Source of the DNA: Halichoerus grypus | Taxonomy: Eukaryota > Chordata > Mammalia > Carnivora > Phocidae | NCBI RefSeq assembly: GCF_964656455.1 | Contig: NC_135717.1 | Location: 153,005,793 to 153,069,792, forward strand | DNA length: 64,000 bases | Direction of reading: 5' to 3' | Shown: piece by piece, positions 1 through 12,600 of the stretch | Numbering within the stretch: position 1 is the first letter of the stretch | How the letters are laid out: every line of letters starts with the position of its first letter | Notes under the pieces: model-generated | What the model saw: only the letters and a program-made list of their open reading frames with translations | Database searches by the model: none | What the model was told of the DNA's origin: nothing | Translations under genes and position numbers: made by a program

Positions 1-165
1 CCACCTGATCGCTCTGCCTCACAGTTTCCTCATCCTTGCAGTGGAGCCAATAATAATAATGTCTATTTCCTGAGGTGGTTGTGAGGATCAATGAGTTAAT
101 TTCCAGAAAGCCCGAGGAGCAGTGGCTGGCCTGTGGGAAGGGCTCAGTAAGCGTTAGCTTTTGTG
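1..165 (+). mobile_element. MIR SINE fossil
   Basis: The text CCTCACAGTTTCCTCATCC, AATAATAATGTC, GTGAGGATCAATGAGTTAAT and CAGTAAGCGTTAGC follows the 3' two thirds of the MIR consensus in order. It is cut by the window edge. Confidence 0.85.
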
Positions 166-210
166 TGAGGCCATAGAGATGCAGAAATGTGAGCTACACT
201 GCCTGGTTTT

Positions 211-370
211 TGTGTCCCAGGCCCTCCACTTGCTAACTCTGTGACCTTGGGAAAGCGATATGGTACCTTTCCCCACCTCAGTTTCCCCCATCTGTAAAGC
301 AGAGACAATGATCATTCTTACTTCATAGGTTTGTTATGAAGAACAAATGAATCTCATCATGTGAAAGAAG
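211..370 (+). mobile_element. Second MIR fossil in direct orientation
   Basis: CTAACTCTGTGACCTTGGGAAA, CCTCAGTTTCCCCCATCTGTAAA (core matched in pieces) and a GTTATGAAGAACAAATGA tail align with MIR, repeating the same parts as the copy just upstream. Confidence 0.8.
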
Positions 371-1464
371 GTGGCCCTGGCATGTGAGATGGTTTCATTT
401 AAAAAAAAAAAAAGTCCTCTAAATTGCCTCTGGAATTGGCATAATTTTGTCACGTAGATTGACTTTTGGCTCCAGTGATGAAGGTCCAATTTTTCAGCTT
501 CCCTAGCATGTTATTTTGATCTGGTATTTTGGCATCCCCCCTTCCTGACCCCGGAGCCCTTGGATTCAGGGTGTAGTTTGCCATAGGGGCATCCTATTCT
601 CTTCTATTCGGTCGAGTTTGGTTTCTTCATCTCTTGGACTGACAATGTCAATAAAAGCCGCCCCGCCCTTTCCTAAAAATGCAGGCATTTGCTTGAAATC
701 CCTTAGCAGAAGACCTTGGGATGCTCTTACAGTGAAACCTTTCCCCCCGGTATGGACACAGCCTCCTGTTCCCTGAGAGAGAGGCTGGATCGTTTCCTTG
801 TTAAAAGTTTTCTGATATTATATCAGTATAGAATCTTTGGAATAGGTCACACCGACCCCATGTTCAAGCCAATTACCTGATATTTAGTTATCAGTTTCCT
901 TCAGGGACTATCTGCTCTTAGTGAACAATTAGATTAGGGGATGCTGATGAAATTCGAGCGGCAGGAAGTAGAAGTTTTATTTCTGAGCTCAGAGTTTCTA
1001 TTTCAAGTTTGAGTAAATGGGCTTTTTGAGGATGGAGGCAGGGAGGATGCCTCCTCCCCCTGCACTGCCCCTTCTGGAACCTGCCAGGCGCCTGTGGGTT
1101 CTGAGTGTGAAGCTTGAGGTCTACTCGATTCCCCTGGGCGCTGCAGGTGGCAGGACGGAGTCCTAGGCTGTCTCCAGAGGAAGGGCCATGACACCGCGTT
1201 GTAGATTTTGACCTTCAGAGTGGGTGCCAGGGATCCAGCAGAGACATCAGGTGTAGTAGGTTCCTTAGGGACAGGCAGAAGTCCTCCAGGGGCTTACGTG
1301 CTTTTTGCCAATGTTCCTATTAGCAGCTTCCGTTTTAGATCAGCCAGAGTGAGTGTGATAATGTTGAAGTCACTGAAGTTATGGGTTAGTTTACATGTTG
1401 ATGTGGGATTTTTTTTTTTCTTTTTTTAATTGGAAGGAGGCCAAAATCAGAGAAAAGAGATCAC

Positions 1465-2096
1465 CCTAGGGAGGGGCTCCCGGCAAGGAGTCCAGTTGGC
1501 CCCATCCGAGCCTAGGGGCCTCTCTGACCTCAGGCCAGGACACTGGGCCCTGTGGGGCACAAGAAAAACTTCCCTCCTAAATTCTGTTAGGATTTTGGAC
1601 AATTTTTGCACAGTAATAAGCACTGAGTTGCTCTTTGGGCTTCTCAAAAGGGAAAAGTTAACTCAAAGATTGTAAACTTAAGTATTCCAGCATGTTGCTG
1701 ACCTAGGTGGATAAGTCATACCTCAAGAAGTAGGTGAGAAAGGGCTTCCATTGTCCCAGGTTGTCAAATACTAATGACAGAAGAGCTCACTTACGTGCCA
1801 AAATTCACTTTTATCCTAGTTTTTCAGTGCTTTAATATCTGTCACTTAAATTTTAAAACTCATATTTACGAACACTACTCTAACTTCGGTGACACTGAAT
1901 TGTGGGATTGAAGCTTTTTGCTTATTGTAGTATTTATTGCACTACTTAATTCAGTAAATATATAAAAGTAGCCTTCAATTTATTTTTATATTATTTTACA
2001 TGTTTTTACCTGCAGTTGTGTATGTGAAATTTACCTTGGTAACTGAGATGTCATGCTAAGGACCAATAAAGTCTCACTGAACAAGAAAAAAAAAAA
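1465..2096 (+). pseudogene. Possible retrocopied 3' UTR (unidentified parent)
   Basis: An AATAAA signal at 2065-2070 is followed 15 bases later by an 11-base A run at 2086-2096, as at a polyadenylated mRNA end integrated by L1. The preceding AT-rich 400-600 bases look like 3' UTR sequence and do not match a repeat I know. I cannot name the parent gene. The left limit is a guess based on a loose match between AAAAGAGATC near 1456 and AAAGAGAGAGATC after the A run. It may instead be unique intron with a chance signal. Confidence 0.3.
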
Positions 2097-2859
2097 GAGA
2101 GAGATCCTGGCCTAATAGAGTCAGATTCCAAGGTCCCCTAGCCCAGCCCACAGGCATTTTACCTGCCTGGGAACTTCAGCTCCTTTTCAGAGGTGGGTCT
2201 CCCTGTTCTTTATGTTGGCATGAAAACAATTAATAATTTAAATCCTGCCCATTAAAAAACCAGAAATAATGTATAAATATAATAGTGTAGTAATAAATTT
2301 AAAAGTCGATCCAGCTGGGCACTGTTCCCAGACTACCAGCTGAACAGAAACACAAATAAGTAAAATAGAAGAAAAACTGCTATATAATGCAAATGGCTGC
2401 AATCTCATTGTTTCTTGCTACTCTTTATTGCAAATATATAGCATTGAAGTTACATTACGGATAAATAGGTTTTGTGGGCTAAACTGGAGACCTAATCACT
2501 GTTCATAACATTATTTCTATGGGGAGAAAAGTGTATTCCATATTACAAACAGATGGGTAGCAAGCAAATTGGGGGGTGCATAATAGGTTTGTGAATTGGG
2601 AACCTCCTGGGATTTTAACCTGTAGACAGATGTTTTGTATTCAGGGCTAGTGATGGTTGAAAATCAGAGGCCTCTCAGAATCCCCCCTCCCCCTCAAGTC
2701 CTTGCTGTCCTTTCAACCTCGAGAGACTCTGTCCCTGGGGTGCTCATCCTGGCCCAGTCCCACCCTCCCCAACCCCTGTTGAGGCCCCAGGAAGCCAGGA
2801 GGAACCCTGAATGTCTTCACCCTTTCACACCTTATTAAGTGGGTAGTTAGGGTTCATAG

Positions 2860-3040
2860 GAGGCCGTGCAGCAGGGTGGCCAAGTGGGTGGCTCTGGAGG
2901 CAGACTTCTGTCACTTGTGGCTGCGTGACGTTGGCATGTTATTGCACTTCTCTGAGCCTCTGTTTCGTGCCTATAGAATGAGGTAGTTGGGAGGACTAAC
3001 GTGGGAGTGCCACCTGTAAGCACGCAGACCAGGGCCTGGG
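2860..3040 (+). mobile_element. MIR fossil
   Basis: GGCTCTGGAGGCAGACTTCTG, CACTTGTGGCTGCGTGACGTT, CACTTCTCTGAGCCTCTGTTT and an AATGAGGTAGTTGGGAGGA segment follow the MIR consensus in order. Confidence 0.75.
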
Positions 3041-4504
3041 ATGGGCCAGTGCTCCCTCCTTGCAGGTGCATGCTGAGCTAGTTATTCGGGGATATTTGGG
3101 TTTAGCCAGATTTCCATGAACTCGGGAAGCAAACCCATACTGTGAAAATACTTTCTGAACTCCAAACAGCAAACTTAGAAACAAGGGCCTGGAACCTTTC
3201 TGTTCAAGAGTTCAAGCCTGGATAGGTTTTGAACATACTTTTTTGTGAGCTGGGGGTGGGGCGAGGGGGTGGTCCATGTACTTACATAGTTGAGTGGACA
3301 ACATCAAAGTCTGTTATTGTTTTGAATAGATTAGGCTTTACAGCAGATTTCATAGAAACTAATAAGAACAAGCCTTCTTAACTAGTTTTTTTCACTAAAG
3401 TATTTCCACATACTGTGTTTTTCACCTAAGGAAAATGGTTTTGTTTTTTGTTTTTTGTTTTATTTTTGGTTTGGGTTTGTGGTTCTTCAGACAGTCTTTT
3501 CTTTGCATTTGAACAGGTTCTATTTCCTGATTTGCAAATAGGCGAGTGCCTACATATTGGCCTTATGGTGTAGGCATGAGATCAGCTGGAAATAAGGACT
3601 TGGAAAAAGAAAATAGTGATTGGACGTCTTAGGGCTTTTGGGTAGACCGTCAGTAGAGGATGGGGTCGTAGCCGTATCACAGAGGAAGGGAAGCAAATCT
3701 ATCGCTTGCTGTTCTCTCCAGAATGTGCTCATTCTAATCCGAATCCAATTTTCCTCTTATCTGTGGCCTGAAGAAATTGAAATGAAGCCACTTAAGAGAT
3801 CAGCCTACCTGAGAGCACCTCACTGAGGATCAGCCTCACTGAGAGTTGTGTCCGACCATGAGATTTTAATTTCATTTGGACAAAGGTTTAAGTGTCTATG
3901 CCACCTGACCATTGATTTTGTGATACATAGGAGTAAGAACGATAGCTTTCGGAAGGGATAATTTCAAAATAACTGCTTTTATTTTACTAAAATGTGGGGG
4001 CTCTAAGATCTGCTCCCCCTCCTTAGGAAATTTGAATGTGTGGGTAACATGCTGTCATGAAGACTTTATAATCTGCAATATTGGAGAAGTAATAAGATGC
4101 TGTTGTTGGTTGACCATCTGGTTGCACATTCTTGATGTCAAGGTTTGCTGTTTTATTTTTTTAAATTAATTATTTTTACTGGTGAAAAGCAAGAAATGGG
4201 AGTTCAGAAATTTCAGAGGTGTTTTAGAAGGAAGAAATTTATGTTTAGTTGCTTAACATGGTTAGATTTTGTTTCTACCTTGTACAAAATAGGAAGTAAA
4301 AGGTTCGCTAGATATGTTTTCTTTTTTTTTCCCTAAAAGATAAACTGAAAACTTCTAATTGGCTCCCTCTCTGGCCCCAGATTTGAACTTTTAGCTTACA
4401 TTAAAAACAGTCTCTTTATCATAAGTAGGAATTAGACATACATTAGAAGAAAACTTTAGAAAGAAAAATCACCCACAGAAAGGACCTACAGAGATTTCAT
4501 ATTT

Positions 4505-4650
4505 CATCCATCCATTCAAAAATATTTATTGAAACCCTAGTATTCGCCTATCATGCTGCCAGACACTGAGAGATTTGCTGAAGAAATCTTAAAGACATTC
4601 TCCCTTCCTTTGAGGAGCTTAGAGCTTCCTTGGGTGGGGGAGAAATGACA
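4505..4650 (-). mobile_element. L2-type LINE 3' end, antisense
   Basis: CATTCAAAAATATTTATTGAAACC, CCAGACACTGAGAGATTTG and CCTTTGAGGAGCTTAGAG follow the reverse complement of the L2 3' end (polyadenylation end to the left). Strongly diverged. Confidence 0.6.
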
Positions 4651-6545
4651 CCGACATATGAAACAGTTAAGTTGTAATTCAACACAGCATATGATTAAAT
4701 ACCAAAATGTGTGGTTCCGACAAGAAAAGCTATAGGAGTTCAGCAAAGGGGGTGATAACTCGGTGGCGCTACTGTGTTCTGCCTACAAATTGGCAAATTG
4801 CAGCAGTATTTGTGTGAAATATTTTACACTTGTTTTTTTGGCAGCCTTAGGCCTTGACTTCCAGGCAGCATTAGGAGCCTACGACAATATTTGTACTCCA
4901 TTCGCTCTAGAACTGGCTTTGTTGTTGTTGTTTTGTTTTTCAAATAGAGGGAGCATCTTATTCAAACCAGAGTGCCCAAGAGAGGCCGGTAGTTTTGACA
5001 GTTGTAATCTCTTTCAAATCCAGAATAAGGAACCAACTTCGTCATCCTGTTTTTCAATCCAGCCGCACTCGTCCCTCTGTGGCCGACTCTTCCTGACACC
5101 GAAAGGCGGTTTAATTTGAACTTAATGTCCGTGACGGACGAGCTAGCCATCAAGGGTCGGATGAATTGATGGCTTTGGAAAACTGCTGATGAAAATCCCA
5201 ACGGTCAGGACGTTGGAGAAGGAGCCCACACAGATGTAGGGGAGTTTGGACACAGATGTGCTCCCAGCAAACAGGGTTCCCCAACACTTGCTCAAAGCAC
5301 TGTGCCCGAGGATGATGTTTAATGAAACTCACCAGCTTCCTGTTCTATTTTGGTCATATTCAAATTAGCACAGAGCTCAAAAACGAAGGCTTGGGGCCTA
5401 CATTCTTACAAATTGAAAAAAGGAGAGAAGAGGAAGAAGAGGAAGTAAAAATGTTTGTGAAGTCAGATACTCTTTCGGGGACCACATCCCGCCCCACTCT
5501 GACCTTTTGAGGGACTCCCCACAGACGAATGCCTTTATCACTTTGTTGCTTTTCAATCTTGTGATTCATGAATTTTCCACTTCTTTTCAAACTTACTGTC
5601 ACTGGTTCTCCTCTACCCCTCCATTTTAACCTCAGGCCTTGAGGAGGCATAGGTAACAGGGATGTTTTGGTCTCTTCTTGATATCATCCAGTGGAATGTT
5701 TGTGGAGTTCAACACCTTTGAGAATACCATGGCCCTTGCTGTTCATTCTTTTTGTCGGTCTGCTGGCCCTTCCGGGGAGGCAGGAGTTCCCAAGCTAGCA
5801 TGACCGAGAGTGGCCGAGACATCCAGCAGAGGAGTGCTCTCCCCCTTTAGCTCCTGGTCATGTTTACTAGAGGAATCGGCCCCAGCCACAGCTTAAGATT
5901 TATTCGGGACATCTTCTGTGCTGACAGACTTGGGAAGGTGGCCCTGGAAAGTGTTGCACCCATATCTTTTGATATAATTGGGTGTCTGCCTAAATAAATG
6001 TTATGTCGCAGATGGTTATGGAATGGCTTATCACATTCTTGGGAAGACTCTGCCCTTGAAATATTTATATTTAATTATCAGACTACAAAGCACAAGACAG
6101 CTTTATTTTTTTCTTAATAACAAAAAGATTTCCACAGTAGGTTGATATTCTGGGAATGAACCACAAACCTAAAATTTATACAGTATGTAAACCCTTTCTT
6201 GGGCTGTCCTTTGCACCAGGTTTTTCTCAAAGGGAGCTCTTTAATTTTAGAATCCACTAGAGGATGTGCTTTGGGTGTATTTGGCGACGTCATCCTGAGA
6301 GAGGCCACGGGAGCCGAAGTTCAGCGTGTTGTCTACATTTGTTTTCTGCTCGTAGACATGATGGAAAAAACGCCCTGCTGTTGTCCTGTTGCTTTTCATG
6401 GTTTTAGCATCACGTTCCCATTCTCGCTCAAAATCAATAACCCTCTGCCCAAAGCCTGGCATTCTGTACTCAAGCCAAGTGTGAGAAGTTTTAACTAATG
6501 CATGTGTGGGGTTGCTGTTTTGTTGCCTTTTCCATTTTTTGATAG

Positions 6546-6660
6546 GTGTACATTTAAAGAAGATTGTGTACATCCAGAGAACTATGAAAACTGGCTGGAT
6601 ATTTCATCGGGAGCCAAAAAGTGCCCTCAAATTAACCTATTTCGAAGCAGTAAAGATAAG
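6546..6660 (+). CDS. PLXNC1: PLXNC1 exon: end of PSI-1 domain
   Basis: 115 bases. The acceptor is TTTTTTGATAG/G and the donor AAG/GTAAGA. It enters with the last base of a split codon and leaves in phase 0. It reads [20 protein letters not shown] and on to SSKDK; the cysteines C1, C7 and C26 fit the last part of a plexin PSI (cysteine knot) module that packs behind the Sema propeller. The preceding exon is not in the window. Confidence 0.95.
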
Positions 6661-9600
6661 GTAAGAGGAAAGATTTTAATTTGTCTCTAATGTCTCATTT
6701 TGCACAACTGATGCTAACTTCCTTCTGTGTGTGAAATACCTACTAGCATTAAAGAAGCTTAGTTAGGAGAGTCCATTCATTTAGTTACTGATATTGAGTG
6801 CTGGCAGATGCCATACACTCTACGAGACACTAGGGAAATAGCAGAGAACAAGACATACGGCGAGCCTGCCCTCGTGGAGTTTGTCATCTCGTAGACCTCG
6901 TTCATTGAATTTAAAGAAAAAAATGGACTATTAATGTAGTAGGAAAATGTATTGATAAAAAAAAGGAAGAAAAAAGTTCAGATTCATGGTCAACAAGATT
7001 CCTTAAATGTGACTTCAGTGTAGAATTTTATTTTAGGGTCGTTTCCCTAATTTGTGCAGGCTTCTCCTGATAACTTTCTTATATACATGGCTTTAAGCAG
7101 TACTGGGAGAGGGGGCAAGAAACCACTACAGGCAGTGACTATCACGAGTGGGGTTCCTTGGCAAGCCAGGGGGCTCTTGTTATGGTCGTACCACCATGGG
7201 TAGCTCTTCAGCCCTATCACTGGTTGAGAGAGAGGACACGATGAGCAGCATATGATTGGAGCATCTTCTGATTCACACACCATCCATACCCCATGGGAAT
7301 ATGGAATTCCTGCCTTGTAATCTCAGAGACATTTTCTCCCTAATTATAGTTCTTGTGTTATGAATAATTGTACAGAATCCCCATCAGCAGCCAGTTGACC
7401 TGTCTGTTGAGCTCACTCTGTTTTATTTGAATGCCACATTAACAAGGAAATGGGCCACTTTCTCTTTTCCTGTACACTTTACCATTTCAAATAGCAAGAA
7501 CCATACCACTTAAGATGATTTAACATTTAATAAAGGAGAGCCAGAGCATTTAATGAGTGATAAATAATAAAAGAATAAAGCTTTCAAGTCATAACTGATC
7601 AGAACTTAAGGATTTAAAGTTATTTGGCTGTTGTCACTTTCTATTGTCTTCCAGCAGGTTGGGGGGGGGGGGCGGTGAAGAAAGAACTTTCAAAGCCTTC
7701 ATCCAAACCTCCACCAGCCCTGAGTCAGAGTGAAAAAAATGTGTGAAGAAGATGCTTAGGTATCTCAGCATAGGTGTGGTCAAATTTTTCTCTTATCAGT
7801 CTGAAAAATAGCTAACTTTGGTGCTGATAGAGAATGATAAAAAAGAAATACCATGATGTTTGAATATACCCAGGACTCTGATAAATGGTTAAGATTACCC
7901 AAGATTTTTTTTAATCATTTTGAAAATTTTAAGGGTGATACTTCAGCTAAATGTAGTAAGAGAAAGTAACTTGTTCATTATATAAAAGATGCTGTCTACA
8001 CAATTTGCTTACCAATCTTTGGGTTCACTTGTATAAATTAATCACCATTTCTATCTAGTTTGGAACGTTGCAAAAAAATATTTACCCCTAAACAACCACT
8101 AGTGCTTTCTTCTCTACCCTGAGTCCCACTGTGGTTTACCCAAATCCCTGTAGAACCTTCCCACACAACCATTACCTCGCTCTCCAGCTACCATCACTCT
8201 CAAGGTAAAGGAGATAAGAATTTAGTAATCTCTGAAACCAACTTTAGACTGATTATTTTAATAACGTTGATAAAACATGTGATGCCATCTCTTAGTCATA
8301 TTGTTTCAAAATATTTCCTCTTCTTATGGTCATCTGTGACTTACCTGAAAGTTCCAGATCTTTGTTGATTTAAATAATACCTGACCCTGATCTACAGAGA
8401 TGGTAGTCTATAGCTCGGGTCAAAGAGTGTTGGCTACCTGCCCGTCATATGCCTAGTAACATTCTAGTAACTTTCTGAGTACAGAAAGACCCTGATATAA
8501 TGCAGAGCCTCTGCTTCCAAGAATCATCATCTCTTTACACAAAACAATTAGAAGATTGTATATCCTCATCCTCATTACAGAATCGGCATTAACAAGAAAT
8601 AATTGGAGCAATTCCAGTTGGCTTGGAGGGATTTCGTGAGGTTTTGTTGAGCAAAAACAGCAAGATGCAGAAAAGTATGTGTAGCATGATCTTGTATTGA
8701 TCGAAAACTCAATATATGCTATTGATATATATAGCATATATGATATGCTATTGATATAGCATGATCTACTGTATATGTTTATGTCTCTATATAATTATTT
8801 GCGCATGAAGAAAAATATGAGAGAATTCTTACTAGGTCGTAAACATGGGCTCTCCTGATGGTGTGACTGATGATGTGGTGAGAGGGAAGGCTGAGACAAG
8901 TAGGAAAAAAAAAGAAGAAAAATGAAATTCTCATATACACAAACACAAAAAAAGGATGTGTGACATCCCATTTTTGCATTATGCAAAATTGTTTGTATAC
9001 TTATAAAGAGATTGTAACAATCAGTGAAAATGGCTAATACTGATAAAAACAGAAAAGACAGAAATAGAAGTATTTCCTACAAACAGCAGAACTCTTAAGG
9101 CAGAGACACTAGAAACATTCTTTTACAAATCAGAATGAAAACAAGGAATTCCACCATCACTGGTACAACCAGCATTGTTTTGAAAGTTGTGTCTAGTGCA
9201 GTAATATAAGAGACAAGTAATATAAATAACTATGGGAAAGGAATAGATTAAAAAATATCACTATTTGCTCATCTTAAGTGGTTGTGTATCTTCCAAATCT
9301 AAATATATTAGCTTTTAAAACTATTCAAATTAGAAGTAAAAGTGCTAAATGTTCAGTAAACATTCAAGTATCAATAACGTTAGGTGAGGTAAAGGAGTTA
9401 AGGTCAATTAATAAAAGATCCCATTCATTAAAAACAACCAAACACTCAGGCATAAACTTAAAGGGTGAGGTGTATACCCTATATTTTAAAATCACTTTTA
9501 CTAGAAGATACATGTTGAAGACAGCTACCACAAATAGTAATTTGGGCTATGCAATAGCTTGCTTTAAGCAATTCTTTCTAACAGTAATTAGTGGGGCAGT

Positions 9601-12600
9601 GGTCTATTGAGGCTGTTTATAACTCATGATAGGGAAACCTTACCAATTAGAAACATAAGCATAAATAAAAATAAAAATAAAAATAAAAACACACAAAGTA
9701 TTTTCTTGGAAGATAGGAAAAACATCTTGAATATATCCAGATACATACTACATTTCTGGGCAGGAAGATACCATAAAAATGTCATTTCTTCCTCAACCTA
9801 TTTTCTAGATTGCATGTCATCCCAGTGAAGATTTGAATAGACTTTTTCTTAAAAGTAATTTAAAATCAGCTGGAATAATATGAACTGGTCAAGAATATCC
9901 AAAATGTATTTTGAAAAAACAGAAATGTATTTAAGCTAGACCATTTCCATATGATTATAAACTTGTAGATAGTGACAATAACTCAATCCATGATTCCGTT
10001 TAAAAGTAAGAACGTAGATCGTGGAAATAGGCTAGAAAGCTCAGAAATAAATGTAAAAATTGTAAAGATCAGATATCATAGAATAAGAGGAAACAAAATT
10101 ATTTCATAAAAGGTGCTGAGATAACAGACTTACAATATGGAAACATAACTTAATTCACATTTTACTTTAAATATAAAAATTTAAGCTGATTAAGAAATAA
10201 TAAAAAGCTAACACATAAAAACAGAAAATAGAAATAGGTACCAGATAATTGGAAATATAATTTTCTTAGCTCTGAACCAATGTAGTATGTAATAACAAAG
10301 GAAAAATATTCATATACTTGACATTTAAAAATATACAACAGAAAAGATAACTACAGCACAATTCAGGAAAACATTTGCAACAGGCAAGATATTCATTGCA
10401 AGATATTAAAACCAGGAGAAATTGAAAAGAAAAATACCAGGACACCAAAGAGTGGGCAAAAGCATACATTCTCACAAGAGGAGGTTTAGAGAGTTAGACA
10501 TAGTTAGTGGAATATGTTCACTTCACTAATTATCTAATAAATACAAATTAAAGTGAAAAGAATATGCTAACACCTGGCATGGCAATGCCAATTAGCACAG
10601 CCTTTTTGGAGAGCGATTTGATGTTCTGTTTCGAAAGTCATAAGTAAATTCATTCTATCTGAAACACTAATTCCAGGCTTTGAATTCTGAAGAAGTAACT
10701 TGAAAGAAGCAAAACTGTAAGCATGCAGATGCCACTTCAGTAGCTTTGTAGACTGAGAAACCTAGAAATAAAAAAACTGTTTGGCAATAAGCAGAATGGT
10801 TAAGTAAAATAAGGTCTGCTACCTGCTAGAATGTTATGCAGCAAGCTCTCTGGCGCCGTGGACATGACTGACTAATTGACACTCAAACTTTCTATCTCAT
10901 CTGATTCTTTGTGTCTTCACTCCCTCTCTATCCAGCTTAGTTGGAGAAGGAACTATATTCTAAGTTGAAGAACCTGGTAAGGATTCCCAGGTTGGGTTTA
11001 TTAAGCCAAGGCGTCAGCTTTTTATCTATACTTGCATGGAACTCATACCCACACAAAAATACCTTCAGCTCCCTGGCTACACTCTCCTTCCACTGCACTT
11101 GAAAGAACTTGCTATTTTCAGATCAACTCCAACCTGGCTTCTGCCCCGGGGTTCCCCTGCAACTGTTCTTGCTGAGGTCACTAGCAAACTCCTCGTATCC
11201 ATTCCAGCAGACACTATAAGTCCTCCTCTTACTTGGTCTGTTGTCTGCGTTCTTGAAACCCCCTCTCCCGTCGCCCTCCCTCCCTTGGCACACCCTGTCC
11301 ATGCTTATTTCCTTCTCTCTGGCCATGCCTCAGCCTCCCTTGCTGGCTTCATCTCTCTCTGACTCTAAATGCTGGAGTTGTTTTAGACCCAGTTTAGGCT
11401 CTTCTTGTCTTTAGCTCTCTAGTTTGTCTATAGACCATCTTATCTACTCCCTTGTTTTTATATCTCATCTCTGTGTTCATATCTCCTTTATCTCTAGCCC
11501 AGATTGCTCCTCTGAGTTCCAGGCCCATATCTAACTTGACCTATCTCTTGATTATTACGCAAGTATCTTGAACTAAACACAACCAAAACTGAAATCTTGC
11601 ATTTTTCCACCCAAAGTCTACCTCTCCCTCTGTGTGTCACATTTCAGTAGATGGTACTTCCATCCATCCGTTTTTCTTACCAAAATTCTCCGTATCCACA
11701 TGCCCTACTTCTGGTCTCACCCCATGCTACTTCTAAAGGGTATCCTGAATCTGTCAGTTCTTTCTGTCTCTACTGTACCATCCTAGTCCAGGCTTCTATC
11801 CCCTCTTGAAGATCTCTTCATACTGTATGGCCTCCAGTTTCCAAAAGGTGACATCCCCATGTTTCTGCTAGACTATAAGCTCTTTGAGGGCAGGGACCAT
11901 AGCTATTTGGTTCACTAAAGCATTTAACACCTTGCACAGCACTCGGCACATGTTAAGGGCTTGATAAATAGGGAACAAATAAATGCAATGATTACAGTTA
12001 TGTAAAAGCTATGTGAGAACTGGAAGGAAATGTGGAAAATTTAAAACTGGTGAAAAAAGGATTTCAAAAAAAATTTCTGATTCTGTTGTTGTAGTGTTTG
12101 AGTAATGAAATAAATTTAAGACCTGTATGTACACAGGGTAATATGTGATCATGTGCTGAGATGTATGTGCAGTTATAAGTGCTGGGTCAGAGAAGGCAGT
12201 GTGAATGAGAGCTCAGCCATTTGTTGGAGGTGAGTTAGTGGGAGCAGTTTGGGCTTCGTTGCTATGCTCAAGTCTGCTACAGATGGTTGGACTTCAGTCC
12301 AGTTAAAGCTGGATTATAAGAACTTGCCTTCTCCGGCAAGATTTATGGCTGAGAAACAGAATGTTTTGAAAATGGAAAGATGGAACTGACCCCAGGACTA
12401 GATTAGACATAGCAAGCTGATTTGAGGACAAGAGACAACAGAGTTTGAGGCTGGCCATTTGAAAAGTCTGGGTTAAAGTCAGATGTATAATAGAAGATGG
12501 ACACCTCCCAGGTTGTCTGGGACTATAGCTCTTCATCATAGTTGGCAGGTTACCACTTCCTCTGCTCCCATCTTCCTAATGCTTAGCCCACCTTCCCACC

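Larger units (their letters stand above)
1..6545 (+). other. PLXNC1: PLXNC1 intron upstream of first visible exon (partial)
   Basis: No plexin exon is seen here; the previous exon must lie before base 1. The stretch holds MIR and L2 fossils and a possible retrocopied 3' UTR, each listed separately, a T/G-rich run at 3430-3475, and otherwise unassigned sequence. I see nothing recognisable at about 380-1440, 3060-4500 and 4650-6540. Confidence 0.85.

Noticed and set aside
4763..5119. 118-codon frame as an upstream plexin exon
   Set aside because: No Sema or PSI motif, cysteine pattern or good splice sites in the right phase; no other exon was found before 6546.
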